From Ureibacillus manganicus DSM 26584 (GTDB lineage Bacteria; Bacillota; Bacilli; Bacillales_A; Planococcaceae), in assembly GCF_000772945.1 (NCBI RefSeq), contig NZ_JPVN01000003.1, positions 124,001-188,000 of the forward strand: 64,000 nucleotides of DNA, read 5' to 3'. The notes below the pieces were generated by a model. It made no database searches, was not told the DNA's origin, and worked only from the letters and a program-made list of their open reading frames with translations. Of this stretch, positions 9,242 to 20,125 are shown piece by piece. Numbering within the stretch: position 1 is the stretch's first letter; each line of letters begins with the position of its first letter. The position numbers and the translations under genes are program-made.

Positions 9242-9960
9242 TAAAAGTTGAAAATTTACACAAAACTTTTGGGAAACTAGAAGTACTAAAAGGTATTAAC
9301 TGCGAAGTAACAGAAAAAGAAGTAGTTTGTGTCATCGGCCCTTCTGGTTCAGGAAAAAGTACATTTTTAAGATGTATTAATTTACTTGAAGAAATTACGG
9401 ACGGTGCGGTTTATATCGGCGGGGCACAGGTTAATGATCCAAAAACGAATATTAATGATATTCGTACGGAAGTTGGAATGGTGTTCCAGCAGTTTAACTT
9501 ATTTCCTCATATGTCGGTTATCGATAATGTAACGATGGCGCCAATGTTAATAAGAAAAATGGATAAAAAGTCTGCTGAAGAATTAGCTTTGGAATTACTA
9601 GATAAAGTAGGACTTAGAGAAAAAGCAGATAATTTTCCTCAACAATTATCAGGTGGTCAACAACAACGTGTAGCTATTGCACGCGCACTAGCTATGAAGC
9701 CTAAAGTTATGCTATTTGACGAGCCAACATCAGCACTTGACCCTGAGATGGTTCAAGAAGTGTTGGATGTTATGAAGGCACTTGCTAAAGAAGGTATGAC
9801 GATGGTCGTTGTAACGCATGAAATGGGATTTGCTCGCGAAGTTGCGGACAGAGTTATATTCATGGACGGCGGATACATTGTTGAAGAAGGCTTGCCAAGC
9901 GAAATCTTTGCAAATCCTAAAAATGATCGTACGAAGGCGTTTTTAGGGAAAATATTATAA
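9238..9960 (+). CDS. Amino-acid ABC transporter ATP-binding protein (GlnQ-type)
   Basis: The 240-residue ATPase shows Walker A GPSGSGKS (34-41), Q-loop FQQFNLFPH, signature [14 protein letters not shown], Walker [13 protein letters not shown] and the switch histidine in [10 protein letters not shown]. It is the polar-amino-acid ATPase type that energises the upstream permease and binding protein. It ends the three-gene operon and is followed by a strong terminator. Confidence 0.95.
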   Translation: MIKVENLHKTFGKLEVLKGINCEVTEKEVVCVIGPSGSGKSTFLRCINLLEEITDGAVYIGGAQVNDPKTNINDIRTEVGMVFQQFNLFPHMSVIDNVTMAPMLIRKMDKKSAEELALELLDKVGLREKADNFPQQLSGGQQQRVAIARALAMKPKVMLFDEPTSALDPEMVQEVLDVMKALAKEGMTMVVVTHEMGFAREVADRVIFMDGGYIVEEGLPSEIFANPKNDRTKAFLGKIL

Positions 9961-9971
9961 GTAGTTTAGAT

Positions 9972-10010
9972 CCATTCAATGCATGTGAGATGCATTGAAT
10001 GGGTTTTTTT
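9972..10010 (+). terminator. Terminator of the amino-acid ABC operon
   Basis: A perfect 13-bp stem (9972-9984 with 9990-10002), 5-nt loop, then a run of T. Confidence 0.92.
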
Positions 10011-10052
10011 AGTTCTAAAAAAATTTTTGTGATGAGAGTTGCTAGATAGTTG

Positions 10053-10265
10053 ATTTTGAGATTCGTGCGCAGCAGATAATCGCCAAAAGAGGCAAAGTAA
10101 TAGCCAAATTATGCAAGTTAATCGCCAAAATCAAGGAATTAATCGCCAGAAAGCAAATCTCAAGCTCGGCGCAGGAGATAATCGCCAAAACAGGCAAAGT
10201 AATAGCCAAATTATGCATGTTAAAAGCCAAAATCAAGGAATTAATCGCCAGAAAGCAAATCTCAA
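10053..10265 (+). repeat. TAATCGCCA repeat array, about two 102-bp units
   Basis: The motif TAATCGCCA (variants TAATAGCCA, TAAAAGCCA) starts at 10077, 10098, 10119, 10140, 10179, 10200, 10221 and 10242. Steps are 21, 21, 21 and 39 bp, so the full unit is 102 bp, and a partial earlier unit lies before 10077. The array fills the space between the convergent ABC operon and the DUF421 gene. The same family occurs at 18648-18980. Open frames across it have no ribosome site. Confidence 0.9.
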
Positions 10266-10306
10266 TCTTCAACGCTAAGTAAATCTCCACAGCTTCCTCC
10301 TGCCAC

Positions 10307-10996
10307 CTAAGCTCGCTGTATAAACAACTCTCCATCCGACTGTATTTCTGCATAAAGTACTTCCTGCACTGAATACACGCCTACAAGTTCCAACTGTTTA
10401 GCCAACCAATGGTTACTTAATCCTAGCTCTTTTAGATTCCTCTCTATAATTTTGCCATCCACGATTATTTCGCTAGGTATATATGTAGGAGTGATTATGT
10501 TTATCTTTACATCTTGTTTGAGGACGTTTTGGTATTGTGGTTTTTTCAAGACGCTTAATGTTCCATTCGGTTCTAGTATTGCATAGTCGACTTCAGCAAT
10601 TGAAAAAACATCCTTTTGCCGCAACATCATGGTCAAATCATCAATATTTAACCTAGTTTTTGATAAGGATTTTTTATCGATTTCTCCCTTTTTAACTAAA
10701 ATTGTTGGTTGCCCGTCAAGAACGACTCTTGCTTTTCCAGACTTTAAACCGATATAAGCAATGATCATCGAAAGTAAACACCAAACAATTAGTGTTGTTA
10801 GCTCTTTAAAAAAATTCCTCGAACTTATAATCACCATATTCGCTGCAAGGGATCCAATCGTAATACCTGTTATATAATTGAAAAAGGTTAAGTGACTTAA
10901 TTGTTTTTTTCCTAATAATCTTGTCATTAATAATAAGACAAAAAATGTGGCAATTGTTTCGAGTATTAGTTGCAAATAGCCTATCTGTTCATCCAT
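10307..10996 (-). CDS. DUF421 (YetF-type) membrane protein
   Basis: The 229-residue protein has three N-terminal transmembrane helices (about residues 8-85) and a cytoplasmic DUF421 domain with the family segment RLLGKKQLSHLTFFNYITGITIGS. B. subtilis members (YetF, YrbG, YdfS) are abundant in spores and affect germination or membrane properties; the molecular role is unknown. The ATG at 10996 is 8 nt from GAGG; the GTG at 11005 lies inside the ribosome site. Its 3' end meets the TAATCGCCA array. Confidence 0.85.
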   Translation of the reverse strand: MDEQIGYLQLILETIATFFVLLLMTRLLGKKQLSHLTFFNYITGITIGSLAANMVIISSRNFFKELTTLIVWCLLSMIIAYIGLKSGKARVVLDGQPTILVKKGEIDKKSLSKTRLNIDDLTMMLRQKDVFSIAEVDYAILEPNGTLSVLKKPQYQNVLKQDVKINIITPTYIPSEIIVDGKIIERNLKELGLSNHWLAKQLELVGVYSVQEVLYAEIQSDGELFIQRA

Positions 10997-11051
10997 TTTC
11001 CCCACCTCGATTTGAATTTATTTTTCCTTATCTAACAAAATCGATACTAAT

Positions 11052-11092
11052 AAAAAAATCGCCTTTCACACAAAATGTGAAAAGCGATTTTT
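11052..11092 (-). terminator. Terminator of the CotF-like gene
   Basis: A long stem with one mismatch (about 11054-11070 with 11076-11092); on the minus strand it is followed by a T-run. Confidence 0.8.
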
Positions 11093-11107
11093 CGTTCCTA
11101 CCCTAAA

Positions 11108-11728
11108 TTAGCTAGGCATTCCTTGTGCCTTATCAGCTTGACCGTACATATTTAACATTGCTTGCATATCTGCTTGAGATAATTGTGGGATTTGGTAATA
11201 GCCGTTTTTGTTTTGATATAACGATAACTCATAGGCCATTTCAATACAGTTAGGAATGGAATCTTGTAATACACGGCGAACTACAGGATTTGTAGATTCA
11301 AGTGCTGCATTCGCTTTACCAGTTGTCAACATTTTATGACAGCTTAATAAAGCACCTGAAATAATTGAGTCGTTGATTTCATTTGCAGACTGCATTGGTT
11401 TTTTAGGTTGACCAGGTGTTAAACCGTATTTAGAGTCATTCCCCATTTGCATTTTATAAGTACGAGTAGGGTGACTAGGGTCTTGACCTGTTTTGAAACA
11501 TTCAGCAGTAATGTTGTACTCGTCAAGCATAAATGCATATTGTCTATCCAAAATATTAAGAAGTTCCTGATCTTGAACATGAGGACGGTAGAAAATAAAA
11601 GCGTTTAACGCACCAATTGCACCACTTAACACTTCATGAACATCTAATACCTCGTGAGCTCCGTGATTCATAGATAACGGCATATTTGGTTGCATTTGTT
11701 GGTTTTGATCCATGAAATTATTTGTCAT
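11108..11728 (-). CDS. Spore coat protein, CotF family
   Basis: The 206-residue protein has a Gln/Asn/Met-rich N-terminus (about residues 1-22) and then a helical, ferritin-like CotF domain (including EVLSGAIGALNAFIFYRPHVQDQELLNILDRQ with further helices to about 190). Such proteins are deposited in the spore coat. AAGGAGG precedes the ATG with good spacing. No mother-cell sigma promoter could be assigned with confidence. It is monocistronic. Confidence 0.8.
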   Translation of the reverse strand: MTNNFMDQNQQMQPNMPLSMNHGAHEVLDVHEVLSGAIGALNAFIFYRPHVQDQELLNILDRQYAFMLDEYNITAECFKTGQDPSHPTRTYKMQMGNDSKYGLTPGQPKKPMQSANEINDSIISGALLSCHKMLTTGKANAALESTNPVVRRVLQDSIPNCIEMAYELSLYQNKNGYYQIPQLSQADMQAMLNMYGQADKAQGMPS

Positions 11729-11835
11729 TAGTGTTCCTCCTTGAGTTTTTCGGTCGTTCGGAAATTAGTTTGTGTAGGTTAATTTTGATTATTCAATAAT
11801 TCTGATACAATAACTGGTAAAGGGATTGGAGGTTT

Positions 11836-12072
11836 ATGATGTTGGTAAAATTCTATAGTCGTCCAAATTGTTCATTATGTGAAGAAGGATTAGCTACCTT
11901 AAAATTAGTCCAAGAAGATATTCCCTTTACGATTGAGGTCATTAATATAGAAGATTCTGAGGAATTGCACGAAAAATATATGCTAATGATTCCTGTCGTT
12001 GAAAAGGATAACGAAGTAATTCAATATGGCATTTTGGATTATCCTACATTGTTCGAAAATCTAAGTAAATAA
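11836..12072 (+). CDS. Glutaredoxin/thioredoxin-fold small protein with CxxC
   Basis: A 78-residue protein with the thioredoxin-fold start VKFYSRPNCSLCEEGLA, a redox CSLC motif and a cis-proline in MIPVVE. It resembles the small glutaredoxin-like proteins encoded next to the gap operon in Bacillaceae. Two ATG codons (11836, 11839) follow GGAGG at 11828-11832; the second has better spacing. Its substrate is unknown. In relatives cggR normally separates this gene from gap; here gap follows after 120 bp. Confidence 0.8.
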   Translation: MMLVKFYSRPNCSLCEEGLATLKLVQEDIPFTIEVINIEDSEELHEKYMLMIPVVEKDNEVIQYGILDYPTLFENLSK

Positions 12073-12192
12073 TTCACAAAAAAATGAATTGAGTTAAAAT
12101 TAAACTGATAAAATGAAAATGGTTAATATTTCTCTCTAAGGGTAAAAATAAAATTGATGTGATAATAAATTGTTTCTTATGGAGGTAAGGTT

Positions 12193-13188
12193 ATGGCCTT
12201 AAAAATTGCGATTAATGGTTTCGGTCGAATAGGAAGATTAGTTTTTCGTGAGGCAATGAAAAATGACCAATTAGAAGTGGTTGCTGTAAATGACTTAACA
12301 GATGCACATCAGTTGGCTCATTTAATGAAATACGACTCTGTTCATGGTATATATGATGCAAATGTTGAATCTGAAGACAATGCATTCATAGTAAATGGGA
12401 AAAAGGTTCGTGTACTTTCTGAAAAAGATCCATCAAAGTTACCTTGGGGAGAATTAGATGTAGATGTTGTAATTGAGTCAACAGGTAGATTCCGATCAAT
12501 GGAAGAAGTGTCTCAACACGTACAAGCGGGCGCTAAAAAAGCAATTCTATCTGCTCCGTCAAAAGGTGAGATGCCTACCTATGTTATGGGAGTAAACCAT
12601 ACAAACTACTCGAGTTCTGAAGATGTTATTTCGAATGCATCATGTACAACAAACTGTTTAGCTCCTGTAGCAAAAATTCTTGATGAGAAATTTGGTATCA
12701 AACGTGGGTTGATGACGACGGTTCACTCATACACGAATGACCAACGAATTTTAGATTTTCCTCATAGCGATCCACGTAGAGCACGAGCTGGTGCGGTTTC
12801 AATGATACCGACATCGACTGGTGCGGCGATTGCTGTAGCGAAAGTATTGCCACAATTGAAAGGGAAATTAGACGGTTTTGCCATTCGAGTCCCAACACCG
12901 AATGTTTCTTGTGTAGACTTTGTTGCTGAGTTAAATACGAAAGTTACTGTAGAACAAGTAAATGACGCTTTGAAAGAAGCTGCAAATGGTGATTTAGAAG
13001 GAATCTTAGGCTATAACGAACTACCGTTAGTATCGATTGACTATAACGGGAATTCGAATTCCTCAACAGTTGACGGTCTTTCAACGATGGTATTAGAAGA
13101 TAATATGATTAAAGTTTTATCTTGGTATGATAATGAAATCGGCTATTCAAGTCGATTAATTGACTTAGCTCTTTATATCTCTCAATAA
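12193..13188 (+). CDS. gap: Glyceraldehyde-3-phosphate dehydrogenase, type I
   Basis: This 331-residue enzyme has the NAD-binding INGFGRIGR motif, the catalytic Cys151 in SNASCTTNC and His178 in TTVHSYT. It oxidises glyceraldehyde 3-phosphate to 1,3-bisphosphoglycerate. NSSTVDGLSTM and placement before pgk-tpi-pgm-eno favour the glycolytic GapA over the NADP-type GapB. No cggR repressor gene precedes it. A terminator-like hairpin and a 400-bp gap with a repeat separate it from pgk, so gap may be transcribed independently. Confidence 0.95.
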   Translation: MALKIAINGFGRIGRLVFREAMKNDQLEVVAVNDLTDAHQLAHLMKYDSVHGIYDANVESEDNAFIVNGKKVRVLSEKDPSKLPWGELDVDVVIESTGRFRSMEEVSQHVQAGAKKAILSAPSKGEMPTYVMGVNHTNYSSSEDVISNASCTTNCLAPVAKILDEKFGIKRGLMTTVHSYTNDQRILDFPHSDPRRARAGAVSMIPTSTGAAIAVAKVLPQLKGKLDGFAIRVPTPNVSCVDFVAELNTKVTVEQVNDALKEAANGDLEGILGYNELPLVSIDYNGNSNSSTVDGLSTMVLEDNMIKVLSWYDNEIGYSSRLIDLALYISQ

Positions 13189-13312
13189 AAGCTTGTATTA
13201 ATGTGTTATACTTTTTTGTCAATTTCGTAAAAATGTAACATATTAATCCATTTCCTCTATAATAAGTATAGCCTTAATAGTTATTTCCATTTATAATTAT
13301 GAAGGGTAATAG

Positions 13313-13348
13313 GAGCGGTGGCTTTATGATTCCCATCGCTCTTTCTTA
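13313..13348 (+). terminator. Hairpin between gap and pgk, possible terminator
   Basis: GAGCGGTGG (13313-13321) pairs with CCATCGCTC (13333-13341) through one G-U pair and is followed by a T-rich tail. It could end or attenuate the gap transcript. Confidence 0.5.
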
Positions 13349-13440
13349 TGTAAATTCATTCAGAAAAAGTATGCACTTCTATATATTGTAAAGTATATGT
13401 AAGAGGTTTAATAATTCTGTTTAGATTAAACACCTACTGA

Positions 13441-13545
13441 ATGAATTTTGCCTCCGGCGGATGCCACAGATTTTTAATGAAATTTATCGAGCAAGCTCGA
13501 TAAAATCTGGGCGTGCAAATACGCCAAGGCGCATTTGATTTAAAT
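13441..13545. repeat. Structured intergenic repeat inside the glycolytic gene string
   Basis: About 100 bp before pgk contains a perfect inverted repeat (TTTATCGAGC, 2 nt, GCTCGATAAA at 13483-13504) enclosed by CAGATTTT/AAATCTG, followed by a second GGCGT...ACGCC pairing. Its higher GC contrasts with the AT-rich surroundings and it looks like an inserted MITE-like or structural-RNA repeat. The remainder of the 13189-13595 gap has the hairpin at 13313 and AT-rich sequence with possible weak promoters. Confidence 0.6.
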
Positions 13546-13595
13546 AAAACGGTTGAATGCAGATCAACCTTAGTGATTTCAAGGAGGATTTCGTC

Positions 13596-14780
13596 ATGTT
13601 TTCAAAGAAGACGATGAATGATATTGATGTAAAAGGAAAACGCGTTTTTGTTCGCGTTGATTTTAATGTACCAATGGAAGAAGGGAAAATTACAGACGAG
13701 ACGAGAATCCGTGCTGCTATTCCAACAATCGAACAACTAACATCTAGAGGGGCAAAAGTAATTTTAGCTTCTCATTTAGGTCGTCCAAAAGGTGAAGTAA
13801 AAGAAGAGATGCGTTTAACAGCAGTTGGCACGCGTTTATCTGAAATCTTAGGTCAACCTGTTCAAAAACTAGATGAATTCATTGGAAATTCAGTAGAAGA
13901 AACAATTGGGAACATGCAAGATGGAGAAATCGTTCTACTTGAAAACGTACGCTTCCATAAAGGCGAAGAAAAAAATGATGAAGAACTAGCAAAACAATTT
14001 GCAAGTTTAGCTGATATATATGTAAATGATGCATTTGGTGCTGCTCACCGTGCACATGCTTCAACTGAAGGAATTGCAAAACATATTCCAGCGGTTTCTG
14101 GTTTATTAATGGAAAAGGAATTAGATGTACTTGGTAAAGCATTATCTAATCCTGAAAGACCATTTACTGCAATCATTGGCGGTGCAAAAGTAAAAGATAA
14201 AATCGGTGTAATTGAAAACCTTCTAGATAAAGTGGACCACCTTTTAATTGGTGGAGGACTTTCTTATACATTCAGTAAAGCGCAAGGCTACTCAATTGGT
14301 AAATCTCTAGTTGAGGAAGACAAAATCGAGCTAGCAAAAGGTTTTATTGAAAAAGCGAAAGAAAAAGGTGTGGAGCTTCATTTACCAGTGGATGCTGTCG
14401 TGGCAAATGAATTCTCGAAAGATGCCGAAACAAAAGTGGTTGATATTAGTGAGATTCCTGAAGAATGGATGGGACTTGATATCGGACCGAAAACAGCAGC
14501 TAAGTATGCTGAAGTGATCGCGAATTCTAAGTTAATCATTTGGAATGGACCAATGGGCGTGTTTGAAATGGAACCATTCGCAAATGGAACAAAATCTGTA
14601 GCAGACGCTATGGCTGAAACTGCGGCTTACACAGTTATTGGTGGAGGCGATTCAGCTGCAGCTGTTGAGAAATTCGGTGTTGCCGAAAAGATGGACCACA
14701 TTTCAACAGGTGGCGGCGCTAGCTTAGAGCTTATGGAAGGGAAAGAACTTCCTGGAATCACAGCTTTAAATGATAAATAA
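13596..14780 (+). CDS. pgk: Phosphoglycerate kinase
   Basis: The 394-residue enzyme starts [23 protein letters not shown], the PGK signature, and carries [23 protein letters not shown] and the nucleotide loop [16 protein letters not shown] near the C-terminus. It transfers phosphate from 1,3-bisphosphoglycerate to ADP. The ATG at 13596 lies 9 nt from AAGGAGG; an upstream in-frame start at 13557 lacks a ribosome site. The 12-bp gap to tpiA contains the tpiA ribosome site, indicating one transcript pgk-tpiA-gpmI. Confidence 0.97.
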   Translation: MFSKKTMNDIDVKGKRVFVRVDFNVPMEEGKITDETRIRAAIPTIEQLTSRGAKVILASHLGRPKGEVKEEMRLTAVGTRLSEILGQPVQKLDEFIGNSVEETIGNMQDGEIVLLENVRFHKGEEKNDEELAKQFASLADIYVNDAFGAAHRAHASTEGIAKHIPAVSGLLMEKELDVLGKALSNPERPFTAIIGGAKVKDKIGVIENLLDKVDHLLIGGGLSYTFSKAQGYSIGKSLVEEDKIELAKGFIEKAKEKGVELHLPVDAVVANEFSKDAETKVVDISEIPEEWMGLDIGPKTAAKYAEVIANSKLIIWNGPMGVFEMEPFANGTKSVADAMAETAAYTVIGGGDSAAAVEKFGVAEKMDHISTGGGASLELMEGKELPGITALNDK

Positions 14781-14792
14781 GGAGGAAAGCCT

Positions 14793-15554
14793 ATGCGTAA
14801 ACCAATCATTGCAGGGAATTGGAAAATGTATAAATCCTTTGAAGAAGCTTGTCAATTTGTAGAAGCAGTTCGTGAACAAATTCCATCTGAAGATAAAGTA
14901 GATGCGGTAATTTGTGCACCTACGCTGTATTTACCAACATTGGTTGACATTGCTTCTGAAACAGATTTAGCGATTGGCGCTCAAAATATGCATTATGAAA
15001 ATGAAGGTGCGTTTACAGGAGAGATTAGCCCTTCGCAACTTTCTTCCATTAACGTTGACTATGTAATCCTTGGTCACTCAGAACGTCGTGAATATTTTAA
15101 TGAAACTGATGAAGCGGTGAATAAAAAAGTAGCTGCTGCATTATTGGCTGGCATCGTTCCTATTATTTGCTGTGGCGAGACTTTGGAAGAACGTGAGTCT
15201 GGTAACACAGAACAAAAAGTAAGTGGCCAAATAAAAGCTGCTTTGAACGGATTTTCTGCAGAAGAAGTGGAACATATGGTTATTGCATATGAACCAATTT
15301 GGGCAATTGGTACAGGAAAAACGGCAACAGCTGATGATGCAAACCAAGTATGTGGTGCGATTCGACAAGTTGTTGAAGAACTGTTCGGCAAAGATTGTGC
15401 AGAAAAAATTCGTATTCAATATGGTGGAAGTGTAAAACCTGAGAATATTGAAGAATTATTATCAAAAGAACATATCGATGGTGCTCTTGTAGGTGGCGCG
15501 AGCTTACAAGTGGAATCATATTTAGCATTAGTTACAAAAGCAATCGCACAATAG
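14793..15554 (+). CDS. tpiA: Triosephosphate isomerase
   Basis: This 253-residue TIM barrel has Lys11 (AGNWKMY), His95 (ILGHSERR) and Glu167 ([11 protein letters not shown]), the full catalytic set, plus the phosphate-binding YGGSVKPEN and GALVGGASL segments. It interconverts dihydroxyacetone phosphate and glyceraldehyde 3-phosphate. It sits 12 bp after pgk. Confidence 0.98.
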   Translation: MRKPIIAGNWKMYKSFEEACQFVEAVREQIPSEDKVDAVICAPTLYLPTLVDIASETDLAIGAQNMHYENEGAFTGEISPSQLSSINVDYVILGHSERREYFNETDEAVNKKVAAALLAGIVPIICCGETLEERESGNTEQKVSGQIKAALNGFSAEEVEHMVIAYEPIWAIGTGKTATADDANQVCGAIRQVVEELFGKDCAEKIRIQYGGSVKPENIEELLSKEHIDGALVGGASLQVESYLALVTKAIAQ

Positions 15555-15649
15555 AGTTTGAGTTTTGAATCGTGATAGGTAGTTTGGTGAAGCGCGGTTC
15601 AAAATCTCTTTGATTGAAATTTATTTACTATTATTGGAGGCGGCAGCAA

Positions 15650-17188
15650 ATGCCAAAACAACCCGTTGCATTAATAATTTTAGACGGCTTTGCTTTCCGT
15701 GACGAAGAGTATGGAAATGCAGTAGCCCAAGCGAAGAAACCGAACTTTGATCGTTATTGGAACCAATTCCCTCACTCGACTTTAACAGCAAGCGGTGAAG
15801 CAGTAGGTTTACCAGAGGGTCAAATGGGGAATTCAGAAGTAGGACATTTAAATATTGGCGCAGGTCGTATCGTATACCAAAGTCTTACTCGAATCCATAA
15901 GTCGATTCGTGAAGGTGATTTTTTCGAAAATGAAAAGTTTCTTCAAGCAATTGAGCATGCAAAAGCTAACAATTCGAAACTGCATCTGATGGGATTGTTG
16001 TCAGATGGCGGTGTACATAGTCATTACGAGCATCTTTTCGCATTATTAAAACTGGCGAAACAACATGGAGTAAATGAAGTATATGTGCATGGATTTTTAG
16101 ATGGTCGTGATGTTGGTCCAACAACTGCACTCGGCTATATTGAAGAAACTGAGAAAAAGATGAACGAAATTGGTGTAGGTAAATTTGCATCAATCCACGG
16201 TCGCTATTATGCGATGGACCGCGACAAACGTTGGGAAAGGGTACAACTGTCCTACAATGCTCTTGTAGATGGAATCGGTCAAACGGCTCCAAGTGCAAAA
16301 ATAGGTGTTGAAAACTCTTACGGACGAGAAGTAAATGATGAATTCGTTATTCCTTTTGTAATTACGAGTGAAGGAAAACCAGTGGCTACAATTGATACGA
16401 ATGATGCTGTTGTATTCTTCAACTTCCGACCAGACAGAGCGATCCAATTATCAACTGTTTTCACAAATGAGAAATTCATTGGATTTAAGTTATCTGAAAA
16501 ACATCCTAAAAATTTATCGTTTGTTTCATTCACGCATTATAGTGTAGATGTAAATGCACTCGTTGCGTTTGAAAATATTGATTTAGTGAATACTGTCGGT
16601 GAAGTTATTGCAAGAAGTGGTAAAACTCAACTGCGTATTGCTGAAACAGAAAAGTATCCCCACGTTACTTTCTTTATGAGTGGTGGACGGGAGCAGACTT
16701 TCCCTGGCGAAGAACGGATTTTAATTCCTTCACCAAAAGTTTCTACATATGATTTAAAGCCTGAAATGAGTGCATATGAAGTGACTGAGGCACTTGTAGG
16801 GGAAATAGAAGCAGACAAATTTGACGCTATCATATTAAACTTTGCAAATCCAGATATGGTTGGCCATAGTGGTATGCTTGAACCAACGATTAAGGCTATC
16901 GAAACTGTCGATGAATGTTTAGGAAAAGTTGTAGATGCGATTTTAGAAAAAGGTGGAGCTGCTATTATAACTGCAGACCACGGTAATTCCGATGAAGTTA
17001 TTACAATCGCGGGAGAACCAATGACAGCACATACAACAAATCCTGTTCCAGTCGTTGTTACTAAAGAAGGCATAGAGATGCGAGAAGGTGGAATTTTAGC
17101 GGATCTCGCACCGACGATGTTAAAATTGTTAGGATTAAAACAACCTGCAGAAATGACAGGAAAGCCACTATTTGAAGTGGTTAAATAA
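15650..17188 (+). CDS. gpmI: 2,3-bisphosphoglycerate-independent phosphoglycerate mutase
   Basis: The 512-residue alkaline-phosphatase-superfamily enzyme has Asp12 (LDGFAFR) and the phosphoserine nucleophile Ser62 (MGNSEVGH). Metal ligands appear in [20 protein letters not shown] and [10 protein letters not shown]. It interconverts 3- and 2-phosphoglycerate using Mn(II), the form typical of spore formers. The ATG at 15650 is 9 nt after GGAGG; an in-frame start at 15614 is not supported. Confidence 0.97.
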   Translation: MPKQPVALIILDGFAFRDEEYGNAVAQAKKPNFDRYWNQFPHSTLTASGEAVGLPEGQMGNSEVGHLNIGAGRIVYQSLTRIHKSIREGDFFENEKFLQAIEHAKANNSKLHLMGLLSDGGVHSHYEHLFALLKLAKQHGVNEVYVHGFLDGRDVGPTTALGYIEETEKKMNEIGVGKFASIHGRYYAMDRDKRWERVQLSYNALVDGIGQTAPSAKIGVENSYGREVNDEFVIPFVITSEGKPVATIDTNDAVVFFNFRPDRAIQLSTVFTNEKFIGFKLSEKHPKNLSFVSFTHYSVDVNALVAFENIDLVNTVGEVIARSGKTQLRIAETEKYPHVTFFMSGGREQTFPGEERILIPSPKVSTYDLKPEMSAYEVTEALVGEIEADKFDAIILNFANPDMVGHSGMLEPTIKAIETVDECLGKVVDAILEKGGAAIITADHGNSDEVITIAGEPMTAHTTNPVPVVVTKEGIEMREGGILADLAPTMLKLLGLKQPAEMTGKPLFEVVK

Positions 17189-17266
17189 TTTATTTAGGGT
17201 TTTTGGGCTTCGTGCCGTCAAATATAAAATTAGAGGCAATTTTGCCGAAACTAAATCGATCATTAA

Positions 17267-18574
<1,308 letters not shown>

Positions 18575-18598
18575 GCTTGAGTTTTAAGTCTTGGAGAA

Positions 18599-18631
18599 CC
18601 CCTTTCTATTTAAGAAAGGGGATTTCTTTTT
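18599..18631 (+). terminator. Terminator of the glycolytic operon
   Basis: CCCCTTTCT (18599-18607) pairs with AGAAAGGGG (18613-18621) and is followed by ATTTCTTTTT. Confidence 0.9.
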
Positions 18632-18647
18632 GTAACTTTGCATTGCT

Positions 18648-18980
18648 TAAGTAGTGCAAGTGCGTGAGTAATCGCCAAAGCTAGCGAGTTAATCGCCAAA
18701 ATGAGAGGAATAATCGCCAGACAGCAAAATTCAGGCCTCTGCCGTGCGGATAATCGTCAAACCGGAGCAAGTAATCGCCAAAGCTAGCGAGTTAATCGCC
18801 AAAATGAAGGGAATAATCGCCAGACAGCAAAATTCAGGCCTCTGCCGTGCGGATAATCGCCAAACCGGAGCAAGTAATCGCCAAAGCTGGCGAGTTAATC
18901 GCCAAAATGAGAGGAATAATCGCCAGAACGCTAAACTTAAGCATCTGCATTGCAGATAATCTCCAGAACACGAACTTAAG
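18648..18980 (+). repeat. TAATCGCCA repeat array, about three 103-bp units
   Basis: Motif starts at 18669, 18690, 18711, 18751, 18772, 18793, 18814, 18854, 18875, 18896, 18917 and 18957 follow a 21-21-40-21 bp rhythm, so the unit is 103 bp. One base more than at 10053-10265 lies in the long step. Units differ by only a few bases except near the right end. The array sits just after the eno terminator, facing the convergent NERD gene. A 103-bp period cannot keep a reading frame, so the array is non-coding. Confidence 0.9.
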
Positions 18981-19002
18981 CAACAACAAGTGGAAACAAA
19001 TA

Positions 19003-19041
19003 ACAAAAAAAGAGAATCAATTCAATAGAAATTGATTCTCT
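19003..19041 (-). terminator. Terminator of the NERD-domain gene
   Basis: AGAGAATCAATT (19011-19022) pairs with AATTGATTCTCT (19030-19041); on the minus strand a T-run follows. Confidence 0.85.
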
Positions 19042-19051
19042 AAAAAATCAC

Positions 19052-20014
19052 CTATTTTTTATTAATATTACTAGGAATTAAATAATACCTACCTCGTTTT
19101 TTACCATAAGATTCTAATTCCAATCGACTTAGTATTTTCGAAGCTGCATCCATTGACTCCACCCCAAAAAACTCCCGAAACTCTTTATTCGTAATCTTAT
19201 TCCCTATGAGCGCACGGTAATCGTGTAAACCTTGGAGTATGGCACTTTTATCGCGTGCCCCACAACTCATACATTGCCAAGTGCCGCCGCGATAGGTCAT
19301 GATCACTTGAAAATCACAAACCCCGCAAAGCACACCTTTTCTTAACCGAGACAAATCAAAACTTGGATTCACTTCTTGACGCTTTAATTTTGTTAGTAAT
19401 ATTTTCGAAAGCTGAGCCGACTGTTTTTCGGATAGTTTTTCGTGATATTTTTTCAGAAGTCTTTGTACAAAGTGTCGTAAACCGCTCGAATGGAAGATAG
19501 GAAAATTCTTGGGGACATTGCCGATGATTGTAGCGGGATTTGAAAAAACAAGGGCACCTTCGATGGGAAGGGGAAACTTAAACTGATCGAGCAACACACC
19601 AAGATGTTGCGCATGTCTTCTTATCTGATCTAGAGGATTCGCATAACTTTTCGTAGTGCCATCAGGTCTTGTTACGATCATCTGATGTTTGTCTTCATCG
19701 ATATCAACTCGGCCAGAAATATTTTTTATTTCCAAAATCAGCAAATACTTCAACGTGAGCGAGACGGTATCAATTTGGTGGGAAAAGCCATGTTCATTTT
19801 CAAACTCGTAGTTACAAAATAAATAATGGCAGCCAAGGTTTGGCATGTCAAACCATTCTCGATCCACCCACTTTTCGCCTTCATACCCAGCAACTTGCCT
19901 TTGATAGCCTTCTTTAAAGTAAGCATAGTCACTGTCACTAGGATGTAACCGACGAACTAAAGATTCTAACATGACTAACTTGCTAGACTTCGTTCTCTCC
20001 AACAACAACATCAT
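19052..20014 (-). CDS. NERD (nuclease-related) domain protein
   Basis: In this 320-residue protein residues about 35-150 form a NERD domain, with QVAGYEGEKWVDREW, HQIDTVSLTLKYLLILEIKN (Asp and E-x-K of a nuclease-like core) and a Gln/Arg-rich NPLDQIRRHAQHL helix. Near residue 235 there is a possible zinc motif (CGVCDFQ ... CMSCGARD). The C-terminal part looks helical. NERD proteins are predicted DNA-processing enzymes; none of the Bacillus members has a proven role. GGAGGTGAG precedes two ATG codons (20014 and 20011). Confidence 0.8.
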   Translation of the reverse strand: MMLLLERTKSSKLVMLESLVRRLHPSDSDYAYFKEGYQRQVAGYEGEKWVDREWFDMPNLGCHYLFCNYEFENEHGFSHQIDTVSLTLKYLLILEIKNISGRVDIDEDKHQMIVTRPDGTTKSYANPLDQIRRHAQHLGVLLDQFKFPLPIEGALVFSNPATIIGNVPKNFPIFHSSGLRHFVQRLLKKYHEKLSEKQSAQLSKILLTKLKRQEVNPSFDLSRLRKGVLCGVCDFQVIMTYRGGTWQCMSCGARDKSAILQGLHDYRALIGNKITNKEFREFFGVESMDAASKILSRLELESYGKKRGRYYLIPSNINKK

Positions 20015-20064
20015 CTCACCTCCTCAACTACTATAATAAAGACCACGCCAAGGAAATTAAACCC

Positions 20065-20102
20065 AAAAATAAAAACCGCCCCAAACTTATGATTTGGGGC
20101 GG
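20065..20102 (-). terminator. Terminator of the BASS transporter gene
   Basis: CCGCCCCAAA (20076-20085) pairs with TTTGGGGCGG (20093-20102), and a T-run follows on the minus strand. Confidence 0.92.
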
Positions 20103-20125
20103 CGGAAGCCGAGTAAATTTATATT

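Noticed and set aside
10042-10353. A 103-residue minus-strand frame through the TAATCGCCA array
   Set aside because: It overlaps the end of the DUF421 gene in another frame, has no ribosome site and encodes only repeats of LAI-type heptads caused by the 21-bp motif spacing.
18731-19035. Short frames over the second TAATCGCCA array
   Set aside because: They follow from the repeat and the 103-bp period does not keep a frame; no ribosome sites were seen.
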